Shown in pieces: positions 26,449 through 34,396 of a stretch of 64,000 nt of DNA. The stretch covers positions 1-64,000 of the forward strand of contig NZ_JBEUEL010000007.1 in the NCBI RefSeq assembly GCF_041725775.1. The letters run 5' to 3'. A program made the position numbers and the translations under genes. Position 1 is the first letter of the stretch; each line of letters starts with the position of its first letter. Origin of the DNA: Pueribacillus sp041725775 (lineage in GTDB: Bacteria > Bacillota > Bacilli > Bacillales > UBA6769). The notes under the pieces are model-generated. The model was not told the origin of the DNA. It worked only from the letters and a program-made list of their open reading frames with translations, and searched no databases.

Positions 26449-29070
26449 CTAACTTGGCACAAACCTTCCTTGTGCTCGAGATCCTGTTTGAATCAAGTTA
26501 TATAATTCTTGTGAAACCTTTCTAATATCATCTTCACTTCTGACAATCATTTGTTGGATTGTAATTAAGGAACCATAGCCATCTTGACTCGTTGCGATAC
26601 CATTTGCCCCAACATTCACGTTTGATTGAATGTCGAAGTCTGTCGGAACTGCATCTTGAATATCTTCAGATACTTGACTCATTGCCTTATCAAAACCAAC
26701 CCCTAAACCTTGAGCCATATCATCACCAATACCAGCAAATACAGTTGATGGAGATTTAATACCAAGTAAACCTTTTACTCCACTTACAATTCCACCTACA
26801 AAATTACTGATTTTATCTTTGATCCAAGTAACCATGGAGGCAATTCCATCCCAAAGACCACGTACAATATTTCGACCGATTTCGACAATTGCAATTGCTG
26901 CTTTTCCTATTCCCGTAATTAATGCCATCACAATTTGTGGTAAAGCAGCGACCAGGGAAGGTATAGCTTTAATTATGCCTACTACTAATTGCAAAATGAT
27001 ACGGATCCCCATATCGATAATCATCGGTAAGTTTGAGGTAATAAAGTTAATAATTGAATTTATTATTTGTGGTAAGGCAGCTATCAATCTAGGTAAAGCT
27101 GCAACAATACCTTCAGCTAAAGCCATAATAATTCGAAGAGCCGCATTTAATATTTGCCCTAAATTATTGATTAACGTATCCACTATTAAAATGATTGCAT
27201 CTATAACCGCTGGAATTAGCTGTGGCAAGGCACCTGCTATCCCATTCGCTAATGCGATAACAATTTGGATGGCCGCTTCAATTAAAATAGGTAAATTTTC
27301 AATAATAAATTCCGCAACAGTTGTTACTAAGTATACGACCATTTCCACTAACGGCTCGATATTCCCTACAATCGCCTCAATAATTCCTGTTAATAAAGCA
27401 ATCGCACCTTCTAATAAAGGTGGCAGTAAAGTAGGCAAAAGTTCTACCAATACATTCACCAGCTCTGTTAGCATTGTGGCTATCATATCAATGGCACCCG
27501 GGATATACTCTGTAATTCGATTAATTCCTTGAATTAAAAAAGATGATATTCTCTCGCCTATAGCGGTAATATCACCTTCTTGAAATCCATCATTTAATAT
27601 TTCAGTTATATCTCGAACTAATTCTGTCACATCACCAACTGCCCCTTGGGCCATTTCTGCAAACTGTTCTCCGATAACGATTTGTAGTCCTTCATAGGCT
27701 GATTTTAAACTTCGTACAGAACCCGCTAGTCCACTTTCCATCGTGTCTGACATTTGCTGTGCGGCACCATCAGCATTTTCAAGTTCCTTATATAGGTTAT
27801 TCATCTCATCGCCAGTTCCAGATAGTAATGCATTAACGCCCGCTAGATCTTGTTTATTGAAAATATTACTTAATGCGTTCATTTTATCTGCTTCTGACAA
27901 TCCATCAAGTTCTTTATTTAAATCAGTAAATATGTCGTTCATATCTCGAATATTCCCTGATGAATCAGTGACACTTATACCTAAACTTTCTAACTCTTTT
28001 GCAGCAGCTGAAGTTGGAGATGTTAAAGACATAATGATGTTCCTAAGTTTCGTTCCACCTTCTGCTCCCTTAATACCTCGGTTCGCTAGGACTCCTAACA
28101 TCACATTCAAAGTATCCAAATCTTGCCCAGCATTTTTCATTGTCGCTCCCGCAACAAGTATTCCTTCACCTAATTGCTGTACATCTGTGTTGGACTTTTG
28201 TGATGTCTTTGCCATTTTGTCCATGTACATGTCCATATCAGCGATTTCAAGGCCTAAAGCTGCCATCGAGTCTGTCACTAAATCAGATGCTCTTGCTAAA
28301 TCCATATCACCCGCGGCAGCAAGTGTAAGCACACCTGGAAGTGCTCCTATCGCCTGTTCTGTATCATATCCCGCTAAAGCAAGATAATTTAATGCCTCAG
28401 CTGATTCTGATGCTGAGAAACGTGTACTTGCTCCCGCATCTTTTGCTGCTTGAGATAATTTATTAAAAGCTTCTTCCCCTTCTTCACCAGCTAGTCCCAT
28501 TGTTGCTTGAACTTGTTTCATCGCATCTTCATATTCGCCATAAACATTTAAAGAATCCTTTATAAACTTACCTGATGCAACTGCACCAGTTCCGATTGCC
28601 GCCATTGCAGCAGCTGCTGCTTTTAAACCCGCTACCAAGACTTTACCAGCAATTTCACCCGCCGTTTTTAATCCATTTACAAGTTTTTCTACTTTTTCTC
28701 GGTTAAGATTCTTTACTTCTTCTTGCGAGTCCTTCAGTTCACGTTCTAAGTTGTTTAACTCCGCATTCGCATTATTTAACTGAGTTTGCCAGGATAGCGT
28801 TCTTCTATCATTTTCTCCAAAGGATTCAGCAGCATTGGCAAGGGCCTTTTCTAGCGTTGATACTTTTTCCTTTTGTGCATCAATTTCTTTATTTAATACT
28901 GCATTTCTTGCGGTTATTGCTTTAATAGATTTATCATTTCTATCGAATTCTGATGTCACTAACTTCATTTCAGAACCTAACACTCTGAAACTTTGGTTAA
29001 TTTCCCGTAGAGATTTCTTAAATTCTCGTTCCCCTTCAACACCAATTTTAAGCCCAAAATTATCCGCCAT
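26449..29070 (-). CDS. Tail tape measure protein
   Basis: Translation begins at ATG 29070 (MADNFGLKIGVEGEREF, 873 aa), nine bases after AAAGGAGG. The N-terminus is a long coiled coil (about 10-135). The TIGR01760-type core follows (FSASESAEALNYLALAGYDT, MAKTSQKSNTDVQQLGEGIL, ANRGIKGAEGGTKLRNIIMS). Between about 530 and 760 are hydrophobic repeats of LPxLIxAxxxII...GI type. It sets tail length and is injected ahead of DNA. It is the longest tail gene and is placed between chaperone and Dit genes, as expected. Confidence 0.93.
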   Translation of the reverse strand: MADNFGLKIGVEGEREFKKSLREINQSFRVLGSEMKLVTSEFDRNDKSIKAITARNAVLNKEIDAQKEKVSTLEKALANAAESFGENDRRTLSWQTQLNNANAELNNLERELKDSQEEVKNLNREKVEKLVNGLKTAGEIAGKVLVAGLKAAAAAMAAIGTGAVASGKFIKDSLNVYGEYEDAMKQVQATMGLAGEEGEEAFNKLSQAAKDAGASTRFSASESAEALNYLALAGYDTEQAIGALPGVLTLAAAGDMDLARASDLVTDSMAALGLEIADMDMYMDKMAKTSQKSNTDVQQLGEGILVAGATMKNAGQDLDTLNVMLGVLANRGIKGAEGGTKLRNIIMSLTSPTSAAAKELESLGISVTDSSGNIRDMNDIFTDLNKELDGLSEADKMNALSNIFNKQDLAGVNALLSGTGDEMNNLYKELENADGAAQQMSDTMESGLAGSVRSLKSAYEGLQIVIGEQFAEMAQGAVGDVTELVRDITEILNDGFQEGDITAIGERISSFLIQGINRITEYIPGAIDMIATMLTELVNVLVELLPTLLPPLLEGAIALLTGIIEAIVGNIEPLVEMVVYLVTTVAEFIIENLPILIEAAIQIVIALANGIAGALPQLIPAVIDAIILIVDTLINNLGQILNAALRIIMALAEGIVAALPRLIAALPQIINSIINFITSNLPMIIDMGIRIILQLVVGIIKAIPSLVAALPQIVMALITGIGKAAIAIVEIGRNIVRGLWDGIASMVTWIKDKISNFVGGIVSGVKGLLGIKSPSTVFAGIGDDMAQGLGVGFDKAMSQVSEDIQDAVPTDFDIQSNVNVGANGIATSQDGYGSLITIQQMIVRSEDDIRKVSQELYNLIQTGSRAQGRFVPS

Positions 29071-29162
29071 ACTGCCACCTCCTTTAAAAATGAGCATAAA
29101 AAAAAGAACAATCTATTGATTGTCCTTTATCTTGTTCATATAAATATTCTCGATGTATTTTT

Positions 29163-29567
29163 TTAATTACCTACCTTATCATTTAAAAAGTCCGTAAGTG
29201 ATTCTATTTTATCTTCAATTTTTTTCATACGATCTGAAATTCCACTTTGTATAAGAGGAGAATTTTTCTTAATGTAGTCTAATTCTTTTATCTTTCGATC
29301 TTTTTTACTTTTTTCATTACCAATTAACCTAAATTCTAATGTTATTGATTCATCACATATCGTTTTATTAGTAAACCCAAAATATTCTGGACTCTTTTTC
29401 AATTCATACAAGTGTGATGCACATCTTACTAAAACAAATACCGATTCTCCTACATAAAGTACTTTAGAATCTCCATCCTTACTAATAACTATTTCATAGA
29501 CCCCTGAACCTATTGCTTTGATTAAATCATTATTAAAAAAATTGATTTTAATTTTAATTATTATCAC
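29163..29567 (-). CDS. GIY-YIG-like protein inserted in the tail operon
   Basis: The 134-residue protein has a GIY-YIG-like core: GVYEIVISKDGDSKVLYVGE gives the G-[IV]-Y and Y-V-G pair, followed by VRCASHLYEL with an Arg in the catalytic-helix position, and KIKELDYIKKNSP with a possible metal-binding Glu. The last 25 residues form a charged coil. Such domains occur in homing and repair nucleases. It is more AT-rich than its neighbours, its start (GTG 29567) has only a weak ribosome site, and it separates the frameshifted chaperone from the tape-measure gene. I infer a moron or homing-type insertion. Confidence 0.55.
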   Translation of the reverse strand: MIIIKIKINFFNNDLIKAIGSGVYEIVISKDGDSKVLYVGESVFVLVRCASHLYELKKSPEYFGFTNKTICDESITLEFRLIGNEKSKKDRKIKELDYIKKNSPLIQSGISDRMKKIEDKIESLTDFLNDKVGN

Positions 29568-29637
29568 TTCTTTCTTCTAGTAGATAAGTATGTGTAGCAT
29601 TTATATTATAGTCGAAGTACTACTAAATTGTAATTTA

Positions 29638-29841
29638 TTAAATGCCATACGGAATAACATCATCAATCGATAGTTCATTTTTAGGTTTTGCAAGACCTGT
29701 GTATTGTTTGTGGATTTCCCATTGATCAAGCAAATGGCCAATAGGCATCAACCATACTTCTTCTTCAGTCCTTTTTAGCTGTGTAACTCCATAATAAATA
29801 AGTCGAGCAAACATTTCTTCATCGTTTACTCGACCACTTCG
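29638..29841 (-). CDS. C-terminal extension of the tail chaperone made by -1 frameshift (gpGT-like)
   Basis: After a -1 slip on AAAAAAC (29847-29841) reading continues for 67 residues to TAA at 29638. The extension reads RSGRVNDEEMFARLIYYGVT, LKRTEEEVWLMPIGHLLDQW and ends ...DDVIPYGI. It has no own start with ribosome site. The arrangement is that of lambda gpG/gpGT: a short and a long chaperone made from one gene. The full product would be 190 residues and should link the tape measure to the tube protein during assembly. Confidence 0.78.
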   Translation of the reverse strand, partial: RSGRVNDEEMFARLIYYGVTQLKRTEEEVWLMPIGHLLDQWEIHKQYTGLAKPKNELSIDDVIPYGI

Positions 29842-30209
29842 TTTTTTGTATCGGTTTCCTCCGACTCAATATATCGTTTTGTCCCTTTAAACATTGCTTC
29901 CATAATGGCATCTTTAAAAGTTGCCATTTCAACAGGAGATGTTAACAGTTCCACATCGTCTTCCGTTAACAATTCTTTCTTTTCTTCATTCAATCGATTA
30001 TGGATATAGATACTTTGATTGGCAAGTAAGGTAATTAACCAGACAATTTCATCTAAAGCCATCTCAAAGTTTTCAGCTTTCATTAACTTCTCACCTAAAT
30101 CTTCTAAGCCACCATACCTTTTTGCAATTTCCTTTGTCGCTTTTGTTGTTAAGATTAATTCATAGTCCAAACCACCAATCGTAATCTTAGCACTTCTTTC
30201 ATTCGTCAT
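29826..30209 (-). CDS. Tail assembly chaperone, short form (gpG-like)
   Basis: The 127-residue protein begins MTNERSAKITIGGLDYELIL and contains TTKATKEIAKRYGGLEDLGE and ALDEIVWLITLLANQSIYIH, typical of Firmicute phage tail chaperones. AAAGGAGCG lies before the ATG. Near the end the zero frame contains A AAA AAC, a canonical -1 slippery site; without slipping the protein ends four codons later (..NEVVE). It binds the tape measure during tail assembly and is absent from the mature virion. It is positioned between the tube gene and the tape-measure gene. Confidence 0.86.
   Translation of the reverse strand: MTNERSAKITIGGLDYELILTTKATKEIAKRYGGLEDLGEKLMKAENFEMALDEIVWLITLLANQSIYIHNRLNEEKKELLTEDDVELLTSPVEMATFKDAIMEAMFKGTKRYIESEETDTKNEVVE
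29841..29847 (-). promoter_or_regulatory. Programmed -1 frameshift slippery site
   Basis: The heptamer A AAA AAC is in the X XXY YYZ phase relative to the chaperone frame. It precedes the zero-frame stop by four codons, and the -1 frame is open for 67 codons after it. Confidence 0.8.
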
Positions 30210-30224
30210 AATTGATCGCTCCTT

Positions 30225-30821
30225 TTATCCTTCAGTCCCCGCAGCAAAAACAGGTTCATACACTTCACTATACCAACCAGTAATTATTTCTTGATTCACA
30301 CCATCGTCACCTTCACTAACTTCCGCTTTCCATGGATGTTTTCCTTGACCATCAAGCTTGTTTCTCCGTAAAACCGTACCTTCAATTGTTGGTGTAGAGA
30401 AGGTAATACTATCCCCTTTTGTTGCGAGGTTTGTCGCTGGAATACCAAATTTCACTCGGTATAGCCAAAAATATCGGTATTTCCCATTTGCCTTTTTCGC
30501 CCTAAAACCAATCGCAACTGGATCTCCACCATCTTCACTTGTAGATATCAGTACATGATTATCGTCAATTGTTGCACCTGTTAAATCACTAGCCGCAGCC
30601 ACACCAATATCATCAATACCAAGCGATAGTGTTCCACTTTGAAATTCTTTAATCACTTCAGCCGCACCATCATCTGCATATAAAGTCGCTTCAGCTAACT
30701 CAACAGATAGTTCAGCACTGATTGCCTTTGCTAAAGAAGTAGGGGTTTCATAGGTTTCTTCACCATTTTCTCCTTCTGTTATTTTTGCATAATAAAGCCG
30801 ATCAAGACCAATAGTCGCCAT
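30225..30821 (-). CDS. Major tail (tube) protein
   Basis: The 198-residue protein has the phi13/TIGR01603 major tail protein pattern: MATIGLDRLYYAKITE, a SAELSVELAEATLYADDGAA stretch, and FRAKKANGKYRYFWLYRVKF. It polymerises as stacked hexamers to form the tail tube. GGAGGAATAATTT precedes the ATG, the strong site expected for an abundant protein. The C-terminal part (HPWKAEVSEGDD...) is a plausible surface loop. It lies between the tail terminator-like gene and the chaperone. Confidence 0.92.
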   Translation of the reverse strand: MATIGLDRLYYAKITEGENGEETYETPTSLAKAISAELSVELAEATLYADDGAAEVIKEFQSGTLSLGIDDIGVAAASDLTGATIDDNHVLISTSEDGGDPVAIGFRAKKANGKYRYFWLYRVKFGIPATNLATKGDSITFSTPTIEGTVLRRNKLDGQGKHPWKAEVSEGDDGVNQEIITGWYSEVYEPVFAAGTEG

Positions 30822-30824
30822 AAA

Positions 30825-31172
30825 TTATTCCTCCATTTCAAATTCATAATATTTTGCTACATCAATCGCTAAATGATGGTAACCCGTATCATCTTCATGA
30901 CCAATATACCTTCTATCCGTAATAACAAAATCCGCACCTAGAAGAGTGCGGACTAGATTATTTTTTATTATTGTATAATTCTTTTTTGAAAACAACGACA
31001 CTCTAACTTCTTGAACATCATACTTTGGAATATTATCTGCATGTAATTCAAACATCTCTACAATTGGTGTAATGACAATGTATAAATCAGGAGCAGTATC
31101 TGAGAATATTCCAGTTTCAACTGGAATACCACATTGTTCCGCAATTTGAGTTACTTCGGCTAATACATTCAT
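30825..31172 (-). CDS. Tail terminator / tail-completion-like protein
   Basis: This 115-residue protein (PDLYIVITPIVEMFELHADN, YDVQEVRVSLFSKKNYTIIK, DTGYHHLAIDVAKYYEFEME) fits the family encoded directly before the tube gene in siphoviruses, i.e. the tail terminator that caps the tube. Start and stop overlap the previous gene by ATGA. The function is inferred mainly from position and the alpha/beta pattern. Confidence 0.75.
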   Translation of the reverse strand: MNVLAEVTQIAEQCGIPVETGIFSDTAPDLYIVITPIVEMFELHADNIPKYDVQEVRVSLFSKKNYTIIKNNLVRTLLGADFVITDRRYIGHEDDTGYHHLAIDVAKYYEFEMEE

Positions 31173-31600
31173 ATGCTTTCCACTTCTTCTTCCAATTTTT
31201 TAATCATCGCATCCATACAAGGTTGCCTTGATGTTCTTCTTGCTGGTTTTAAAAATGGCTTTGCAGGTTGACCCGATTTTCCGTATTCGATTATATTAGC
31301 TAATTTAGCGTTGCTAACCCCATCTTTACGTGGTTCATTAAACCCTACTTTAACATTATGATTTCCTCTTCGGTCAACTAAGGCAGGTGATACTCCTAAT
31401 GCAGATACCAACTCACCAGTTGATCTACTCGGAAGTTTTGTGTCCTTCCCAATAACCGAGCTTAAATTAGACTTCATTTTATCTAATACAATTGCTCCTC
31501 CTGCTTCAAGAACCCTCGGAACGATTTCATCTGTTTTACTTCCCAATCTTGAAATCTTCATCAAGAATTCTTCTGGCATTTTAATATTAACTTTAGCCAT
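31169..31600 (-). CDS. HK97 gp10-like neck/tail-completion protein
   Basis: The 143-residue protein matches the HK97 gp10 family: ISRLGSKTDEIVPRVLEAGG, VLDKMKSNLSSVIGKDTKLP, then NAKLANIIEYGKSGQPAKPF and LKPARRTSRQPCMDAMIKKL. Family members act at the head-tail joint. The gene overlaps the one before it by eight bases and the next by four, as is usual for the connector operon. Confidence 0.88.
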   Translation of the reverse strand: MAKVNIKMPEEFLMKISRLGSKTDEIVPRVLEAGGAIVLDKMKSNLSSVIGKDTKLPSRSTGELVSALGVSPALVDRRGNHNVKVGFNEPRKDGVSNAKLANIIEYGKSGQPAKPFLKPARRTSRQPCMDAMIKKLEEEVESI

Positions 31601-31928
31601 CTGATGCCACCACCTTTTTTGTTAAAACCTCGATATACATATTTCTATTTTTCACATTATCAACGCTTACTACTTCATATCGTCCGTCATCACATACAAT
31701 AAACATTTTCGGTTTAATGGTTAAATCGGGAATGTTTCTAAAACGAAATAACGCATTCGCTTCAGAAAAGGCTGCCCTATTTGCCCAAGTCTTACTACCA
31801 AAGCGTTCTTCTTTGTATGCTGTCACAGATGCTAGGATTCTATCGGTTTCTTCACTGAAAGACTCTTCATCTTTTACAATTTCACGTGTTACGATATCGA
31901 TAAATGTACGCATTTTACCAAAACTCAT
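31593..31928 (-). CDS. Head-tail adaptor (head closure) protein
   Basis: The 111-residue protein (FGKMRTFIDIVTREIVKDEE, RILASVTAYKEERFGSKTWA, ALFRFRNIPDLTIKPKMFIV, RYEVVSVDNVKNRNMYIEVL) has the pattern of the phage head-tail joining family PF05521, beta-rich proteins that plug the connector after DNA packaging. It follows the gp6-like connector gene by three bases. Confidence 0.88.
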   Translation of the reverse strand: MSFGKMRTFIDIVTREIVKDEESFSEETDRILASVTAYKEERFGSKTWANRAAFSEANALFRFRNIPDLTIKPKMFIVCDDGRYEVVSVDNVKNRNMYIEVLTKKVVASDG

Positions 31929-31931
31929 ACG

Positions 31932-32240
31932 CTATACCTTCCAATCTCTATCTAGCCTTAATAAAAGGTTGACTGTTTTCCAAACTTGCTCTCCAGCAAG
32001 TGCGCTATCTGCGAAAAATCCTCCTGTACTGCCATCTCGACTTTCGTAAAAGTGTGATGCCAACATGATAACCGCTTGTTCCGTTGTCGCGGGCATATTC
32101 TCATCTAAATATGTGCCTTCTTTAATATGTTGATAACTCTCTGCATAAGAAATGGCGGCAGTGATGTACATTTCTATTAAAGCATCATCTTTATCATGTT
32201 GGAGTATTAAATTAGTCTTTACTTTTTCTAGTAATGTCAT
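31932..32240 (-). CDS. Head-tail connector protein, gp6-like
   Basis: I start at ATG 32240 (MTLLEKVKTNLILQ, 102 aa); the GTG four codons upstream overlaps the AAAGGTGG ribosome site. The helical protein (DDALIEMYITAAISYAESYQ, ATTEQAVIMLASHFYESRDG) matches phage gp6/gp15-like connector adaptors (PF05135) that bind the portal. It is directly followed by the head-closure gene. Confidence 0.88.
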   Translation of the reverse strand: MTLLEKVKTNLILQHDKDDALIEMYITAAISYAESYQHIKEGTYLDENMPATTEQAVIMLASHFYESRDGSTGGFFADSALAGEQVWKTVNLLLRLDRDWKV

Positions 32241-32254
32241 CACTTTCGCCACCT

Positions 32255-32482
32255 TTATTCTTCTGACATATAACCAGATGTTTTTAATTTCGATAGTAAT
32301 GCATTAAAATCCGCAACTAAGTCTTCTATTGTTTCTGCTGTACTATCCGATTGATTTGCCATTTTTTCATTTGAAGAAGAAGGAAGGCCAGTGACCTTCG
32401 CCCCTTCTTCAATAACAAGTTCCCCGCCAATCACCGTTTTTTCTCCGCCTTGTTCCGTATAATTCTTAGCGTTATACCCCAT
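32255..32482 (-). CDS. Head fiber protein
   Basis: The 75-residue protein (GYNAKNYTEQGGEKTVIGGE, IEEGAKVTGLPSSS, TIEDLVADFNALLSKLKTSG) matches the small head fiber/decoration family found in Firmicute siphoviruses after the capsid gene (similar to the phi29 gp8.5 N-terminus and base). The C-terminal helix may trimerise. AAAGGAG precedes the ATG. Confidence 0.78.
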   Translation of the reverse strand: MGYNAKNYTEQGGEKTVIGGELVIEEGAKVTGLPSSSNEKMANQSDSTAETIEDLVADFNALLSKLKTSGYMSEE

Positions 32483-32500
32483 CGCATTCTACTCCTTTAT

Positions 32501-33697
32501 TTATTTTTGTTGTAAGACTTTAATTGCTTCTGGCAAAATCAACTTTCCATCGACACGTTGACTTGCTAGGAAACCAACTTGCCCTGTTGTTGCAAAAAGT
32601 TCGTTTAAACGCTTGAATGAACGACCTTGTCTGTCTGCAATCCAATAATATCCGAAATCACCAAAGGCAATAGACTTTGCTTTCGTTTCAATAGTCGGTG
32701 CATAAGCTGAAGTGAATACTGGACGATTCAATATCGTATCTGGTGTACCGGCAGTTAGTGATGGTTGCCATAAGTACTGACCTTGACCATCTTTTAATTT
32801 TCGAATTGCTTTTATTGTTGCATCATTCATAATGAATACAGCATTTTTACGATATGGTGCTTTTAAAGAGTAAACTAAGTCAATAATTTCATCTGCAGTA
32901 ATAGCTGTTGCTGATGTGGCAGTAACTCCTAATTCTGCACCACCAGTATCATGAAACACTCCAGTCGGCTTTCCTGCTCCATCACCGACAAGAAACGCCT
33001 CTTCCTCTTTAGCACCAATTCTTCGAGCAAATTCAGTTGAAATGTAATTCTCTAAATTAAATACACTATCATTCAATAATTCATCCGAAACTTTAATCAT
33101 TGTACCTAACTTATAAGCACTGATTGAAGTCTGTCCAAACACTGAATCGCTTTCTTCAAATTCTTCTCCTTCATCCAACCATGCCGCTGAACCTTTAGTA
33201 GTGACAACTGGAATTTTACGATCGCCACTGGACGTTTTTACAATCTTAGCAAGTTTTCGGAATACGTTCTCTTCTTCTAATGACTGTACAAGTGTACGCT
33301 CGAATTCATCGGGAACTAAAAATCCTCCTTCTGAATCTGTTCCCACTGATAGTGAGTTCATAATTTCTTGTGTTGGATTTTTACTTCTCATCGCATTCCA
33401 GAATGCCTTTGTATAACCTTCAGAAGCTCGTCCACTCTTTGTTTCCATTCCTGGAACAGATGGATTTCCAATGATAGGTGTATTTATTGGACGATTTAAT
33501 TCTGCATCTAAAGCCTCTTGCCGTTCTAATCGTTGAATTTCTTTGCCTAAATTCATAATATCCTCTTCCATACGATCATACATCTGTGCATCTTCAGCCG
33601 CTACCAAACCATCACTTCCACGTTTAGTATCTAAAAAAGTTTTAGCAGCCTCCCATGCTTTTGCTCTTTTCTCACGTAATTCTAAAATTTTATTCAT
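32501..33697 (-). CDS. HK97-fold major capsid protein
   Basis: The 398-residue protein has an N-terminal helical scaffold (delta) domain of about 100 residues (RAKAWEAAKTFLDTKRGSDG, EDIMNLGKEIQRLERQEALD) that the Clp-type protease should remove, then the HK97 core: SVGTDSEGGFLVPDEFERTL, GDRKIPVVTTKGSAAWLDEG, AFLVGDGAGKPTGVF, FGDFGYYWIADRQGRSFKRL. AGGAGG precedes the ATG. It builds the icosahedral head and is preceded in the operon by protease and portal. Confidence 0.95.
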   Translation of the reverse strand: MNKILELREKRAKAWEAAKTFLDTKRGSDGLVAAEDAQMYDRMEEDIMNLGKEIQRLERQEALDAELNRPINTPIIGNPSVPGMETKSGRASEGYTKAFWNAMRSKNPTQEIMNSLSVGTDSEGGFLVPDEFERTLVQSLEEENVFRKLAKIVKTSSGDRKIPVVTTKGSAAWLDEGEEFEESDSVFGQTSISAYKLGTMIKVSDELLNDSVFNLENYISTEFARRIGAKEEEAFLVGDGAGKPTGVFHDTGGAELGVTATSATAITADEIIDLVYSLKAPYRKNAVFIMNDATIKAIRKLKDGQGQYLWQPSLTAGTPDTILNRPVFTSAYAPTIETKAKSIAFGDFGYYWIADRQGRSFKRLNELFATTGQVGFLASQRVDGKLILPEAIKVLQQK

Positions 33698-33709
33698 ATT
33701 GGTTTCCTC

Positions 33710-34396
33710 CTAATATTTCAATAAATTAAGCCGCTCATAAAGCGGATCAACCGATTGACCTTTTTGTGGTTTTTGTATCTTGTTTATTAATGAATTTGTT
33801 ACTGCTCGTCTACTAAAAACAAAGCTGTTCTCAGGTTGGTTTTCATCTTTACCATTTGCGAACATAATGGCATCCGCAAATCCGAGTTCAATTGCTTTAT
33901 GTGCATTAAGCCACGTTTCAGCATCCATTAATTCGGATAGTTTATTTCTTGATAAACTTGTTTTAATTTCATATGCGTTAATAATGCTTTCTTTTACTTC
34001 GTCAAGCATATGCACCGTCTTTTTCATTTCTTCACTATCACCAATTGCGACAGTAAATGGATTATGAATCATCATTAGGGACGTTGGTGACATTTGAATT
34101 TCAGTGCCTGCCATCGCAATCACAGATGCTGCCGATGCGGCAATCCCATCAATTTTGACAGTGACATCACCTGGATATTCCATCAACATGTTGTAAATTT
34201 GCGCAGCTGCAATACAATCACCCCCTGGCGAATTAATCCAAACTTCAATATCGCCTTTGCCTTGCACGAGTTCTTCCCTAAAGGCAGATGGTGTGACTTC
34301 ATCATCAAACCAACTCTCCTCTGCTATTGCCCCATATAAATGAAGGGTTCGTTTATCAGTTTCATTATTCTTTGTCCAGTTCCAAAACTTCTTCAT
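33710..34396 (-). CDS. Head maturation protease, ClpP-like (S14)
   Basis: I start at ATG 34396 (MKKFWNWTKNNETDKRTLHL, 228 aa), nine bases after AAGGAGG; a longer frame exists but has no site. The ClpP-like fold is seen in EVWINSPGGDCIAAAQIYNM, the nucleophile motif DGIAASAAS (Ser88) and LMMIHNPF (catalytic His111), with a downstream Asp. Phage versions remove the capsid delta domain during head assembly. It overlaps the portal gene end by 32 bases and lies just before the capsid gene. Confidence 0.92.
   Translation of the reverse strand: MKKFWNWTKNNETDKRTLHLYGAIAEESWFDDEVTPSAFREELVQGKGDIEVWINSPGGDCIAAAQIYNMLMEYPGDVTVKIDGIAASAASVIAMAGTEIQMSPTSLMMIHNPFTVAIGDSEEMKKTVHMLDEVKESIINAYEIKTSLSRNKLSELMDAETWLNAHKAIELGFADAIMFANGKDENQPENSFVFSRRAVTNSLINKIQKPQKGQSVDPLYERLNLLKY

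Noticed and set aside
26819..28387. Long plus-strand open frames opposite the tape measure gene
   Set aside because: They are antisense to a clear tape-measure protein, have no ribosome sites and no protein-like motifs; low-complexity codon bias opens the frame.
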